Origin: Bradyrhizobium lablabi
GTDB lineage: Bacteria; Pseudomonadota; Alphaproteobacteria; Rhizobiales; Xanthobacteraceae
Direction: 5' to 3'
DNA length: 64,000 nucleotides
Assembly (NCBI RefSeq): GCF_001440475.1
Contig: NZ_LLYB01000101.1
Coordinates: forward strand, 112,977-176,976
The notes below the pieces were generated by a model. It was given only the letters and a program-made list of their open reading frames with translations. It searched no databases and was not told the DNA's origin. This document shows positions 23,655-32,304 of the stretch, one piece after another. A program made the position numbers and the translations under genes. Within the stretch, counting starts at the first letter, position 1, and each line of letters opens with the position of its first letter.

Positions 23655-24110
23655 ATGATGGCTGGTCAAAAACCACAGATTTCCCACAACACCCTCATGC
23701 TTATCGGCGATGGACGAAAGGCGCTTTTTCTCCGCAACAAAGGTACCCCGCAGCGACTCAATCTGGAAGTCGAGCAGGTCCTCGAACAGGATAATCCGGC
23801 AACACGCGAACAGGGGACGGATCGTCCCGGCCGTTCCATCCAGAGCGTCGGCGCCGCCCGAAGCGCAATGGAGCAGGCCGACTGGCATTACCTCGCAGAG
23901 GAGCGGTTCGCCGCCACCATTGCCGAAGCGCTCTATCGGCTGGCTCATGGCAATCGCTTCGACAAGCTGGTCGTCGTTGCGCCGGCAAAGGTGCTGGGCA
24001 ATCTCCGGCAGGCCTTTCATGCCGAAGTGGCGGAGCGGATAGTTGCCGAGGTTGCGAAGGAGCTGACCTCTCATCCGATACCCGAGATCGAGAGGCTGAT
24101 GGCGGCCTAG
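23655..24110 (+). CDS. Host attachment protein family
   Basis: The 151-aa protein matches the host-attachment (AtsA-type) family: LMLIGDGRKALFLRNKGTPQ at the N-terminus, a DRPGRSIQSVGAARSAMEQADWH loop in the middle, and KLVVVAPAKVLGNLRQAFH near residue 112, then a helical end with VAEVAKELTSHPIPEIERL. The fold resembles release-factor eRF1 domain 2, and the family is linked to attachment and stress in rhizobia. There is no signal peptide, so the protein is soluble and cytoplasmic. AAGGA lies just upstream of the ATG at 23655. Confidence 0.88.
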   Translation: MMAGQKPQISHNTLMLIGDGRKALFLRNKGTPQRLNLEVEQVLEQDNPATREQGTDRPGRSIQSVGAARSAMEQADWHYLAEERFAATIAEALYRLAHGNRFDKLVVVAPAKVLGNLRQAFHAEVAERIVAEVAKELTSHPIPEIERLMAA

Positions 24111-24146
24111 CCGCCGTCGGCCACGGCTGCCGGCCCATTCATCGCG

Positions 24147-25682
24147 TCAGGTCACGGGGCCGGGATTGAACAGCGCCAGCGCGTTGGTCAGTTTCCAATG
24201 CTCGGCCCAGGTCTCGCGGCCGCTTGCCACGTCGAGCATGAGGCGGAAGATCTCCCAGCCGACGTCCTCGATCGTGGCGTCGCCGGTGGCAATGCTGCCG
24301 GCGTCGACGTCGATCAGATCGTGCCAACGCTGCTTGAGCTCGCTGCGCGTCGAGACCTTGATGACGGGGACGGCGGCAAGACCATACGGCGTGCCGCGGC
24401 CGGTGGTGAAGACGTGTAGCGTCATGCCCGAGGCCAACTGCAGCGTGCCGCAGACGAAATCGCTGGCCGGCGTCGCTGCAAAAATCAGCCCTTTTTCACG
24501 GACACGTTCGCCCGGCGCCAGCACGCCCGCGATCGGGCCGGTGCCGGACTTGATCACCGATCCCATGGCCTTCTCGACAATGTTGGAGAGGCCGCCTTTC
24601 TTGTTGCCCGGCGTGGTGTTGGCGCTGCGATCGGCTTCGCCGCCGGCGAGATAGCGGTCATACCAGGCCATCTCGCGCACCAGCGCATCTGCAACCTCCT
24701 GGTTCGCTGCACGCGGCGTCAGGAGATGGATGGCATCGCGCACTTCCGTGACTTCGGAAAACATGACGGTGGCGCCGGCACGAACCAGAAGATCTGCGGC
24801 GAAGCCGAGCGCGGGATTGGCGGTGACGCCGGAGAAGGCGTCGCTGCCGCCGCATTGCATGCCGACCACCAGCGCCGAAGCCGGGCAGGTTTCGCGGCGA
24901 CGCCGGTCCAATATCTTGAGGCGCGCGTCAGCCATCTGCACGATGTCCTCGACGATCTCGCCGAAGCCGGTGAGGCCTTCATCCTGCATCCGCATGATTT
25001 CGTCGTCGGCGCTCATGCCTTCGGGCAACAGCAGTTCGGGCTGCAGCTTCTCGCAGCCGAGGCCGACGATCATCACCTCGCCGCCGAAATTGGGATTGCG
25101 GGCAAGGTTCTGCAGCGTGCGGATCGGCACCGCGGCGCCCGGCGCGTTGATCGCAACCCCGCAGCCATAGGCATGCGTGACCGCCACCACGTCGTCGACG
25201 TTGGGATATTTCGGCAAGAGCTCCTTGCGAATCCGGTCCAGCGCGAACTCGACCGTGCCGGCGACGCACTGCACGCTGGTCGAGATCGCGAGGATGTTGC
25301 GGGTTCCGACCGAACCGTCGGCGTTGCGATAGCCTTCGAATGTGTAGCCTTCCAGCGGCGGTAGCCGGATCGCTCCGCCGTTCGGCTGTGGCAAATTGTC
25401 GAAGGAGGGCGCATCCGGCATCTGCACCAGCGATTCCTTGACCCAGCTGCCTTTGGCGATCGGCGCTGCGGCATGGCCGATGACTTCGCCATAGCGGCGA
25501 ATGGCTTCGTCCTTGCCGATATCGGCGAGGGCAACCTTGTGGCCCTGCGGAATCTGTTCGATCAGCCGCAAGCCGCAGGCAAATTCGGCACCCGGCTGCA
25601 GACCGCCGCGGTTCGCGACAATCGCGACGTTGTCGTCCGCGTGCATGCGGATGTAGAGCGGTTTCGCGGCGGCGGGCTGCAT
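24147..25682 (-). CDS. garD: Galactarate dehydratase
   Basis: The 511-aa protein has the altronate/galactarate dehydratase architecture: an N-terminal SAF-like domain ([20 protein letters not shown], about residues 1-100), then a large domain with [33 protein letters not shown], and [19 protein letters not shown]. Conserved cysteines in the GC and CGGSD loops suit iron binding. GarD dehydrates meso-galactarate to 5-keto-4-deoxy-D-glucarate. Altronate dehydratase is the alternative, but length and N-terminal domain favour GarD. The 301-bp spacer to the divergent sugar ABC operon carries two palindromes. Confidence 0.85.
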   Translation of the reverse strand: MQPAAAKPLYIRMHADDNVAIVANRGGLQPGAEFACGLRLIEQIPQGHKVALADIGKDEAIRRYGEVIGHAAAPIAKGSWVKESLVQMPDAPSFDNLPQPNGGAIRLPPLEGYTFEGYRNADGSVGTRNILAISTSVQCVAGTVEFALDRIRKELLPKYPNVDDVVAVTHAYGCGVAINAPGAAVPIRTLQNLARNPNFGGEVMIVGLGCEKLQPELLLPEGMSADDEIMRMQDEGLTGFGEIVEDIVQMADARLKILDRRRRETCPASALVVGMQCGGSDAFSGVTANPALGFAADLLVRAGATVMFSEVTEVRDAIHLLTPRAANQEVADALVREMAWYDRYLAGGEADRSANTTPGNKKGGLSNIVEKAMGSVIKSGTGPIAGVLAPGERVREKGLIFAATPASDFVCGTLQLASGMTLHVFTTGRGTPYGLAAVPVIKVSTRSELKQRWHDLIDVDAGSIATGDATIEDVGWEIFRLMLDVASGRETWAEHWKLTNALALFNPGPVT

Positions 25683-25718
25683 GTCGAATCCTTAAGCTAC
25701 TGGCGGCGTAACGCGTAA

Positions 25719-25735
25719 CTGCGCCGCATGCGCAG
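25719..25735. promoter_or_regulatory. Candidate operator CTGCGC-N5-GCGCAG upstream of garD
   Basis: CTGCGC (25719-25724) pairs with GCGCAG (25730-25735) over a 5-bp spacer, about 37 bp upstream of the garD start, in promoter position. The regulator is unknown. Confidence 0.35.
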
Positions 25736-25855
25736 GGCAATCAAGGTCAAACCGCTGGTGTGATCAAGCGGCCGCCGGGTTGGAAGTCGTCGCATGGAGG
25801 GAGCAGAGCTGGGCTCACGAGGGAGTGACGGCCGGGACCGAATAGTAAAATAATA

Positions 25856-25865
25856 TGACTAGTCA
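25856..25865. promoter_or_regulatory. Palindrome TGACTAGTCA upstream of the sugar ABC operon
   Basis: The continuous 10-bp palindrome TGACTAGTCA follows an AT-rich stretch (25840-25855) about 120 bp upstream of the ytfQ start. The GntR regulator encoded at the fifth position of this operon is the natural candidate to bind it. The site is inferred from position. Confidence 0.4.
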
Positions 25866-25983
25866 GCGCCGATCTTCCGTGGAATATTCCCCGCGCTGCC
25901 GTCAACGGACAGCGAATAAGGTGCCGAAATACCGATTTCGGGGATGCAGGCACCCTGAACAAACATTTGGGAGAATGCGCCTC

Positions 25984-26949
25984 ATGACCTCCAAAGCCCT
26001 CCTTGCGGCCACCGCGCTGGCCGCTCTCACCCTCGCACTTCCCGCAACCGCCGCCGAACTCACCGTCGGCTTTTCCCAGATCGGATCCGAATCCGGCTGG
26101 CGGGCGGCGGAAACCTCGGTCTCCAAATCGGAGGCGACCAAGCGCAAGGTCACGCTCAAGATCGCCGACGCGCAGCAGAAGCAGGAGAACCAGATCAAGG
26201 CGATCCGCTCCTTCATCGCCCAGGGCGTCGACGCGATCTTCCTCGCGCCTGTCGTCTCGAGCGGCTGGGATGCGGTGTTGAAGGAGGCCAAGGAAGCCAA
26301 GATTCCGGTCGTGCTGCTCGACCGCGACATCGATCCGTCGGGCAAGGAACTCTATCTCACCGCCGTCACCTCGGACAGCGTGCACGAAGGCGCGGTCGCC
26401 GGCGAATGGCTGGCGAAGACGGTGGCCGGTAAGCCGTGCAACGTCGTCGAACTGCAGGGCACGGTCGGCGCCAGCGTCGCGACCAACCGCAAGAAGGGCT
26501 TTGACGGCGTCGTTGCCAAGAACGCCAACCTCAAGGTGGTACGCAGCCAGACCGGCGACTTCACCCGCGCCAAGGGCAAGGAAGTGATGGAAAGCTTCAT
26601 CAAGGCCGAGGGCGGCGGCAAGAATATCTGCGCGGTCTATGCCCACAACGACGACATGATGGTCGGGGCGATCCAGGCGATGAAGGAAGCTGGCCTCAAG
26701 CCGGGCAAGGACATCCTGACGGTGTCGATCGATGCGGTGCCCGACATCTTCAAGGCGATCGCGGCCGGCGAGGCCAATGCGACGGTCGAGCTGACGCCGA
26801 ACATGGCGGGTCCGGCGCTTGACGCCATCATGGCCTACAAGGTGAAGGGAACGGTGCCGCCGAAGTGGATCCAGACGGAATCGAAGCTCTATACGGCGGC
26901 CGACGATCCGCAGAAGATCTACGACAGCAAGAAAGGCCTCGGCTACTGA
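25984..26949 (+). CDS. ytfQ: Sugar ABC transporter substrate-binding protein, YtfQ type
   Basis: The 321-aa periplasmic sugar-binding protein has a signal peptide (MTSKALLAATALAALTLALPATAA) and the type I binding fold: FSQIGSESGWRAAETSV near the N-terminus, then VDAIFLAPVVSSGWD and CAVYAHNDDMMVGAIQAM. This is the pattern of YtfQ, the galactofuranose/galactose binding protein, and of related arabinose binders. The downstream galactose/arabinose dehydrogenase supports an aldose ligand. ATG at 25984 is preferred for its GGGAGA spacing; ATG 25975 is an alternative. A hairpin after the stop separates it from the other transporter genes. Confidence 0.9.
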   Translation: MTSKALLAATALAALTLALPATAAELTVGFSQIGSESGWRAAETSVSKSEATKRKVTLKIADAQQKQENQIKAIRSFIAQGVDAIFLAPVVSSGWDAVLKEAKEAKIPVVLLDRDIDPSGKELYLTAVTSDSVHEGAVAGEWLAKTVAGKPCNVVELQGTVGASVATNRKKGFDGVVAKNANLKVVRSQTGDFTRAKGKEVMESFIKAEGGGKNICAVYAHNDDMMVGAIQAMKEAGLKPGKDILTVSIDAVPDIFKAIAAGEANATVELTPNMAGPALDAIMAYKVKGTVPPKWIQTESKLYTAADDPQKIYDSKKGLGY

Positions 26950-26963
26950 TCGGCCGACGCTAC

Positions 26964-26999
26964 GCCGCCGGGTCTCAAGCCAGCCCCGGGCCCGGCGGC
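26964..26999 (+). terminator. Hairpin after ytfQ
   Basis: GCCGCCGGG (26964-26972) pairs with CCCGGCGGC (26991-26999) over an 18-nt loop, starting 15 bp after the ytfQ stop, with no U-tract. Such hairpins commonly stabilise the binding-protein message or attenuate read-through, giving more binding protein than membrane parts. Confidence 0.55.
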
Positions 27000-27085
27000 A
27001 AAGGCCTTCTCGACGAATCCGCCTCACGAGGCGAACATGCCAGGCGTTCGCGCGCGATGCGAACGTCGGTGGGAGTGATGCCGGC

Positions 27086-28627
27086 ATGAATGCAGCTTCC
27101 GATCCTGGCCCGGCTCTGCTGGAAGTGCGGGGCCTGAGCAAGAGTTTTGGCACGCTGCGCGCCCTGCAGGAGGTGGATTTTACCCTGCGGCACGGCGAAA
27201 TCCACGCGCTGCTCGGCGAGAACGGCGCAGGCAAGTCCACCCTGATCAAGGCGGTGACCGGTGTCTTCCCGCGCGACGCCGGCATTGTCAGGCTCGGCGG
27301 TGCCGAGGTCGCGCCGCGCTCGGCCAAGGCCGCGGTCGATGCGGGAATTGCGACCGTCTATCAGGAGGTCAATCTGCTACAGAATCTGTCGGTGGCGCAG
27401 AACCTCTATCTTGGCAGGCAGCCGACGCGGTTCGGCCTGGTGCGCGAGGCCGAGATGCGCCGTCGCGCCACCGAACTGCTCGCCGAGTTCGATCTGCATA
27501 TCGACGTCGCCGAGCCGCTCGGCAATTATTCGGTCGCGGTACAGCATATCGCGGCAATTGCGCGAGCTGTCGACCAGTCCGCGCGCGTGCTGATCCTCGA
27601 TGAGCCGACCGCGAGTCTCGACCGCCATGAGGTCGAGATCCTGTTCGCCGTGATGCGCAAGCTCGCCGCCCGCGGGATCGGCGTCATCTTCGTCACCCAT
27701 TTCCTCGATCAGGTCTACGAGATCTGCGACCGCATCACGGTCCTGCGCAACGGTCGGCTGATCGGCGAGCGGACCACTGCCGAGCTGCCTCGGATCGAAT
27801 TGATCCGCATGATGCTCGGCCGCGAACTCGCCGAGACGACGAGTGAGCGCGCGGCAGCGCAGGCGCGACAGGTAGGGGAGATCTGCGCGCGGTTCGAGGA
27901 TTACGGCAAGGCCGGCTATGTCGCGCCGTTCAATCTGGCGCTTCGCCGCGGCGAGGTGGTTGGGCTGGCGGGCCTGCTCGGGTCGGGGCGCTCCGAGACC
28001 GCGCGGCTGGTGTTCGGCGCCGAGCGCGCCGACAGCGGCAGTGCTGCGGTCGAAGGCAGGCCGGTCCGGCTGCAATCGCCGCGTGACGCCGTCGCGCATG
28101 GCTTCGGCTACTGCCCGGAAGAGCGCAAGACCGATGGCATCATTGCCGATCTGACCGTGCGCGAAAACATCGTGCTGGCGCTGCAGGCCAAGCGCGGCCT
28201 CTCAAAACCGCTGTCGCGCGCCGAGCAGGATGAGATCGCCATGCGTTTCATCCGGATGCTCGACATCCGTCCGCCGGAGCCGGAGCGGCCGATCGGATTG
28301 TTGTCCGGCGGCAACCAGCAGAAGGTGCTGCTGGCCCGCTGGCTCGCCACCGCGCCGCGGCTTCTGGTGCTGGACGAGCCGACCCGCGGCATCGATGTCG
28401 GCGCGCATGCCGAGATCATCCGACTGATCCGCGAACTCTGCGACAACGGCCTCGCGCTACTCGTCATCTCTTCGGAGCTCGACGAGATCGTGACCTATTC
28501 CGACCGGGTGATCGTGCTGCGCGATCGCAGCCACATCGACGAATTGGAAGGGGAAGCCGTCGACGTCTCCAATATTCTGGCGGCGATTGCCGCCGGCACC
28601 ACCGGTGCGGAAGCCGGGCAAGCATGA
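27086..28627 (+). CDS. ytfR: Sugar ABC transporter ATP-binding protein, double-domain
   Basis: The 513-aa protein has two fused ATPase domains, as in all CUT2-class sugar importers. Domain 1 has Walker A GENGAGKST at residues 44-52 and Walker B VLILDEPTAS. Domain 2 (from about 265) has the degenerate Walker region GLLGSGRSE, the signature LSGGNQQKV and LVLDEPTRGIDVG. It drives import of the sugar bound by YtfQ and overlaps the next permease gene by 4 bp. Family: YtfR/RbsA/XylG; YtfR is favoured by the two separate permeases. Confidence 0.93.
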   Translation: MNAASDPGPALLEVRGLSKSFGTLRALQEVDFTLRHGEIHALLGENGAGKSTLIKAVTGVFPRDAGIVRLGGAEVAPRSAKAAVDAGIATVYQEVNLLQNLSVAQNLYLGRQPTRFGLVREAEMRRRATELLAEFDLHIDVAEPLGNYSVAVQHIAAIARAVDQSARVLILDEPTASLDRHEVEILFAVMRKLAARGIGVIFVTHFLDQVYEICDRITVLRNGRLIGERTTAELPRIELIRMMLGRELAETTSERAAAQARQVGEICARFEDYGKAGYVAPFNLALRRGEVVGLAGLLGSGRSETARLVFGAERADSGSAAVEGRPVRLQSPRDAVAHGFGYCPEERKTDGIIADLTVRENIVLALQAKRGLSKPLSRAEQDEIAMRFIRMLDIRPPEPERPIGLLSGGNQQKVLLARWLATAPRLLVLDEPTRGIDVGAHAEIIRLIRELCDNGLALLVISSELDEIVTYSDRVIVLRDRSHIDELEGEAVDVSNILAAIAAGTTGAEAGQA

Positions 28628-29622
28628 TGCCAAGCATAATGCAACGACTGCTGCAAACCCGAGGCCTTGCCCAGATCATCGCCTTGCTGGCGATCCTCGC
28701 GATCGATCGCGCGGTCTCGCCGCAATTCTTCGATCTCAGGATGCAGGACGGGCGGCTGTTCGGCAGCCTGATCGACGTCCTGAACCGCGGCGCGCCGGTC
28801 GCGCTGCTTTCGCTGGGGATGGTGCTGGTTATCGCCACGCGCGGCATCGACCTGTCGGTCGGCGCGGTGATGGCGATATCAGGCGCCATTGCCGCGAGTC
28901 TCGCCGACGCATACGGCCTGCCAGTCGCGCTCGCCGCCGCGCTCGGCGCCGGGCTGTTGTGCGGGCTGTGGAACGGCTTCCTTGTTGCGGTGCTCGGCAT
29001 CCAGCCGATCGTCGCGACCCTGATCCTGATGGTGGCGGGACGCGGCGTTGCGCAGCTCATTACCGAGGGCCGCATCGTCACCTTCACCGCGCCCGACCTG
29101 GTCTGGCTCGGCAATGGCGCGGTGCTTGGCGTGCCGACGCCGGTGGCGGTCGTCATCGGCATGCTCATCATCACCGGCGCGGTGGTCCGCGGCTCGGCGC
29201 TTGGCCTGTTGATCGAGGCGACCGGCGGCAATGCAAGGGCGAGTGAACTCGCCGGGATCGGCACCCGCGCGATGATTCTTGCAGTCTATGTCTGGTGCGG
29301 CCTGTGCGCGGCGCTGGCCGGTGTCATCGCCGCCGCCGATATCATGGGCGCGGACGCCAACAATGCCGGGCTCTGGCTCGAACTCGACGCCATTCTGGCC
29401 GTCGTGATCGGCGGCACCTCGCTGTTCGGCGGGCGCTTCAGCCTGGTGCTGGCGATGGTCGGCGCGCTGATCATCCAGGCGATGAACACCGGCATTCTTC
29501 TCTCGGGTTATCCGCCGGAGTTCAACCTCCTGGTGAAGGCGGCCGTCGTGCTGGTCGTCCTGCTGCTGCAGTCGCCGCGCTTCGCCAATGCCGGGGCCGT
29601 GCTGGGGAGGGCGCGCCAATGA
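28624..29622 (+). CDS. ytfT: Sugar ABC transporter permease, YtfT type
   Basis: The 332-aa permease is strongly hydrophobic with eight or more predicted helices and the CUT2 signatures GAPVALLSLGMVLVIATRGIDLSVG and NARASELAGIGTRAM (cytoplasmic coupling loop). It pairs with the second permease encoded directly downstream (ATGA overlap) to form a heterodimeric channel, as in YtfT-YjfF. It begins at ATG 28624 inside the end of ytfR; ATG 28627 is the next codon. Confidence 0.92.
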   Translation: MMPSIMQRLLQTRGLAQIIALLAILAIDRAVSPQFFDLRMQDGRLFGSLIDVLNRGAPVALLSLGMVLVIATRGIDLSVGAVMAISGAIAASLADAYGLPVALAAALGAGLLCGLWNGFLVAVLGIQPIVATLILMVAGRGVAQLITEGRIVTFTAPDLVWLGNGAVLGVPTPVAVVIGMLIITGAVVRGSALGLLIEATGGNARASELAGIGTRAMILAVYVWCGLCAALAGVIAAADIMGADANNAGLWLELDAILAVVIGGTSLFGGRFSLVLAMVGALIIQAMNTGILLSGYPPEFNLLVKAAVVLVVLLLQSPRFANAGAVLGRARQ

Positions 29623-30599
29623 GGCTGCCGCCGGTTGCGATCACGGCCATCGTCTTCGTCGTCGGATTTGCGCTCTGCACCGTGCAATTCCCCAATTTCG
29701 CCTCCACCCGCGTGGCGGCCAATCTGCTGACCGACAATGCCTTTCTCGGCATCGTCGCCACCGGCATGACCTTTGTGATCATTTCCGGAGGCATTGACCT
29801 GTCGGTCGGCTCGGTGATCGGCTTCACCACGGTGTTCGTCGCACTGGCGATCGAGCGCCTGGGTGTGCCGCCACTGGTCGCCTTCGCAGCGATCCTGCTG
29901 CTATGCGCCGCCTTTGGCGCGGCGATGGGCGCCATCATTCATGTCTTCGACATGCCGCCTTTCATCGTCACGCTGGCGGGCATGTTCCTCGCCCGTGGCG
30001 CCAGCTTCCTGATGTCGACGGAATCGACGCCGATCACGGCGCCGCTCTATTCGACGGTGTCGGATTTCGCGCTGCGGCTGCCCGGGGGAGGTCGGCTCAC
30101 CGCCATCGCGCTGATCATGCTCGCGGTGGTCGCGGCCGGCGCGGTGCTGCTGCATTTCACCCGGTTCGGGGCCAATGTCTATGCGCTCGGCGGCAGCCGC
30201 GCGACCACCGCGCTGATGGGCATTCCGGTCGGATCCATGACGGTGCGCATCTATATGCTGTCGAGCGTTCTTGCCGGGCTCGCCGGCATCGTGTTCTCCT
30301 TCTACACCGCAGCCGGTTATTCGCTGTCCGCCGTCGGCGTCGAGCTCGATTCCATCGCGGCCGTGGTGATCGGTGGCACCCTGCTGACCGGCGGCCAGGG
30401 CTCGGTGGTCGGCACGTTGCTCGGCGTGCTGATTCAGGGCCTGATCCAGACCTACATCAATTTCGATGGAACCCTGTCGAGCTGGTGGACCAAGATCGTG
30501 ACCGGTATCCTGCTTTTCGCTTTCATCGCCTTGCAGCAGGCCATGCTCGGCATCGCCCGCCGCGCCGGCCCCCGCAAGGCAGGAGTCCTCAAATCATGA
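29619..30599 (+). CDS. yjfF: Sugar ABC transporter permease, YjfF type
   Basis: The 326-aa permease has the same CUT2 pattern as its neighbour: GMTFVIISGGIDLSVGSVIG near residue 45, GSRATTALMGIPVGSM (coupling loop) near 195, and a helical C-terminus with GGTLLTGGQGSVVGTLLGVL. It begins on an ATGA overlap with the preceding gene and ends overlapping the GntR gene, so the operon is translationally coupled throughout. It forms the second half of the channel. Confidence 0.92.
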   Translation: MRLPPVAITAIVFVVGFALCTVQFPNFASTRVAANLLTDNAFLGIVATGMTFVIISGGIDLSVGSVIGFTTVFVALAIERLGVPPLVAFAAILLLCAAFGAAMGAIIHVFDMPPFIVTLAGMFLARGASFLMSTESTPITAPLYSTVSDFALRLPGGGRLTAIALIMLAVVAAGAVLLHFTRFGANVYALGGSRATTALMGIPVGSMTVRIYMLSSVLAGLAGIVFSFYTAAGYSLSAVGVELDSIAAVVIGGTLLTGGQGSVVGTLLGVLIQGLIQTYINFDGTLSSWWTKIVTGILLFAFIALQQAMLGIARRAGPRKAGVLKS

Positions 30600-31375
30600 C
30601 CTCCCGGCTTGTCGTCATCCCGACGCGGCGCGCGCACTCCAACCACGCCGAGGTTGCCCGCAGCATCGGCGTCGACATCATCGCCGGCCGTTACGCCGAG
30701 GGTGTCCGGCTGCCGGGCGATGCCGAACTCACGGCGATGTTCGGCGTGTCGCGGCCGGTCTTGCGCGAGAGCGTTAAAACGTTGGTAGCCAAGGGGCTGC
30801 TCACGACCAAGGCACGCGTGGGCACCGTGGTGCGCGAGCGCGGCGCCTGGAACATGTTCGACGCCGACGTGCTGGCCTGGCATCTCGACGCTGGCATCGA
30901 CCGGCGCTTTCTCAACGATCTCGCCGAAATCAGGCTGGCAGTCGAGCCGCGCGCCGCCGCGCTGGCGGCGGCCCGGCGCTCGGAGGCCGATATCGCCGAA
31001 CTGAACCGGAGCATGGAGCGGATGCGACGCGAGGCCTCGGACTCCGTTGGTTTTGCTGACGGCGATCTTGCCCTGCATCTGGCCGTCGCCAACGCCTCCG
31101 GCAATTTGTTCATGCGCTCGATCGGCAACGTCATCGAGGCGGCGTTGCGGGCCTCGTTCCTGCTCAGCGCGCCGGTCGAGACGCAGGACCGCGAGACGGT
31201 GCTGTTGTGGCACCAGCGCATTGTCGATGCGATCGCCGGCGGCGATGCCGAGGCGGCGACGGCGGCCATGGCCGAGGTGATCCATAATGGATTGCGGCGC
31301 CATGAGGGGACTGCGGCATCGCCCACCGCCGCGCCCGCGATCCCGGCCGCGGCCGAGCCTGGAGAGCAATCATGA
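30596..31375 (+). CDS. GntR family regulator (FadR/FCD) of the sugar operon
   Basis: The 259-aa protein has a GntR winged helix (about residues 16-85, VSRPVLRESVKTLVAKGLLTTKARVGTVV) and an FCD effector domain (about 95-235), starting DAGIDRRFLNDLAEIRLAVEPRAAALAA, with the LALHLAVANASGN motif. The C-terminal 20 residues are Ala/Pro-rich. It is embedded in the operon by 4-bp overlaps on both sides, so it probably controls the transporter and dehydrogenase genes in response to a sugar or aldonate. The palindrome at 25856 is a candidate site. Confidence 0.9.
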   Translation: MTSRLVVIPTRRAHSNHAEVARSIGVDIIAGRYAEGVRLPGDAELTAMFGVSRPVLRESVKTLVAKGLLTTKARVGTVVRERGAWNMFDADVLAWHLDAGIDRRFLNDLAEIRLAVEPRAAALAAARRSEADIAELNRSMERMRREASDSVGFADGDLALHLAVANASGNLFMRSIGNVIEAALRASFLLSAPVETQDRETVLLWHQRIVDAIAGGDAEAATAAMAEVIHNGLRRHEGTAASPTAAPAIPAAAEPGEQS

Positions 31376-32304
31376 GCCCGCTTCGCGTCGCCATCGTCGG
31401 CTTTGGCAAGATCGCGCGTGACCAGCACGTCCCGGCGATTGCTGCGACCGAAGGCGTGGAACTGGTTGCCATCGCCAGCCGCAATGCTTCGCTACCCGGC
31501 GTGCCGCATGCGGCAACGCTCGATGAACTCCTGCGCAATGGTCCGCCGATCGACGCGGTGGCGCTGTGCACGCCGCCGCAGGTTCGCCACGCCCAGGCGG
31601 CGACGGCGCTTGCTGCCGGCCAGCACGTGATGCTGGAAAAGCCGCCAGGCGCCACAGTTGCCGAAATCAGGCCGCTGACGACCGCGGCTACCGCAGCGCA
31701 ACGCACGCTGTTTGCCACATGGCACTCGCGGTTCGCCTCAGCCGTCGAGCCGGCGCGGCAATTGCTGGCCGGCCGGAAGGTCATTTCAGTGAAGATCACG
31801 TGGAAGGAAGACGTGCGGGTCTGGCATCCGGGACAGGCATGGATCTTCGAGGCGGGCGGGCTCGGCGTGTTCGATCCCGGCATCAACGCGCTATCGATCC
31901 TGACGCGAATTCTGCCGCAGCCATTGTTCGTAACCTCGGCCGATCTCGCGTTTCCCGCCAACCGCGACGCGCCGATTGCGGCCAACCTTGCGCTCAGCGA
32001 TGCAGAGGGACTGAAGATCGCGGCCGAATTCGACTTCCTCCAGACCGGCCCGCAGAGCTGGGACATCGATCTCGAAACCGATGGCGGCCCGGTCACGCTG
32101 TCCATGGGCGGGGCAAGGTTGCGGGCAGGGGGCGCGCAGCTCGTCGATGCCGCGGACGCCGAGTATGCCGGCCTCTACCGCCGCTTCCGCGAACTCACCG
32201 CAAGCGGCGAGAGCGACGTCGATCTCGCGCCGATGCAGCTCGTCGCCGACGCGTTTCTGCTGGGGCGGCGCCGCACGGTCGAGCCATTCGAGGACGCGAC
32301 ATGA
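31372..32304 (+). CDS. L-arabinose/D-galactose 1-dehydrogenase (Gfo/Idh/MocA family)
   Basis: The 310-aa dehydrogenase has a Rossmann start (LRVAIVGFGKIARDQHVPAI, with the GxGxxA variant), LCTPPQVRHAQAATALAAGQHVMLEKPPGAT with the conserved EKPPG loop, and the catalytic-region motifs TWHSRFASAVEPAR, VRVWHPGQAWIFEAGGLGVFDPGINALSI. These long stretches match the Azospirillum L-arabinose 1-dehydrogenase, which also oxidises D-galactose. The reaction is aldose + NAD(P)+ to the 1,4- or 1,5-lactone. It overlaps the genes on both sides by 4 bp. Confidence 0.93.
   Translation: MSPLRVAIVGFGKIARDQHVPAIAATEGVELVAIASRNASLPGVPHAATLDELLRNGPPIDAVALCTPPQVRHAQAATALAAGQHVMLEKPPGATVAEIRPLTTAATAAQRTLFATWHSRFASAVEPARQLLAGRKVISVKITWKEDVRVWHPGQAWIFEAGGLGVFDPGINALSILTRILPQPLFVTSADLAFPANRDAPIAANLALSDAEGLKIAAEFDFLQTGPQSWDIDLETDGGPVTLSMGGARLRAGGAQLVDAADAEYAGLYRRFRELTASGESDVDLAPMQLVADAFLLGRRRTVEPFEDAT

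Noticed and set aside
25747..27327. 526-codon minus-strand frame over ytfQ
   Set aside because: The translation is low-complexity and basic, has no family features, and lies opposite a well-supported binding-protein gene.
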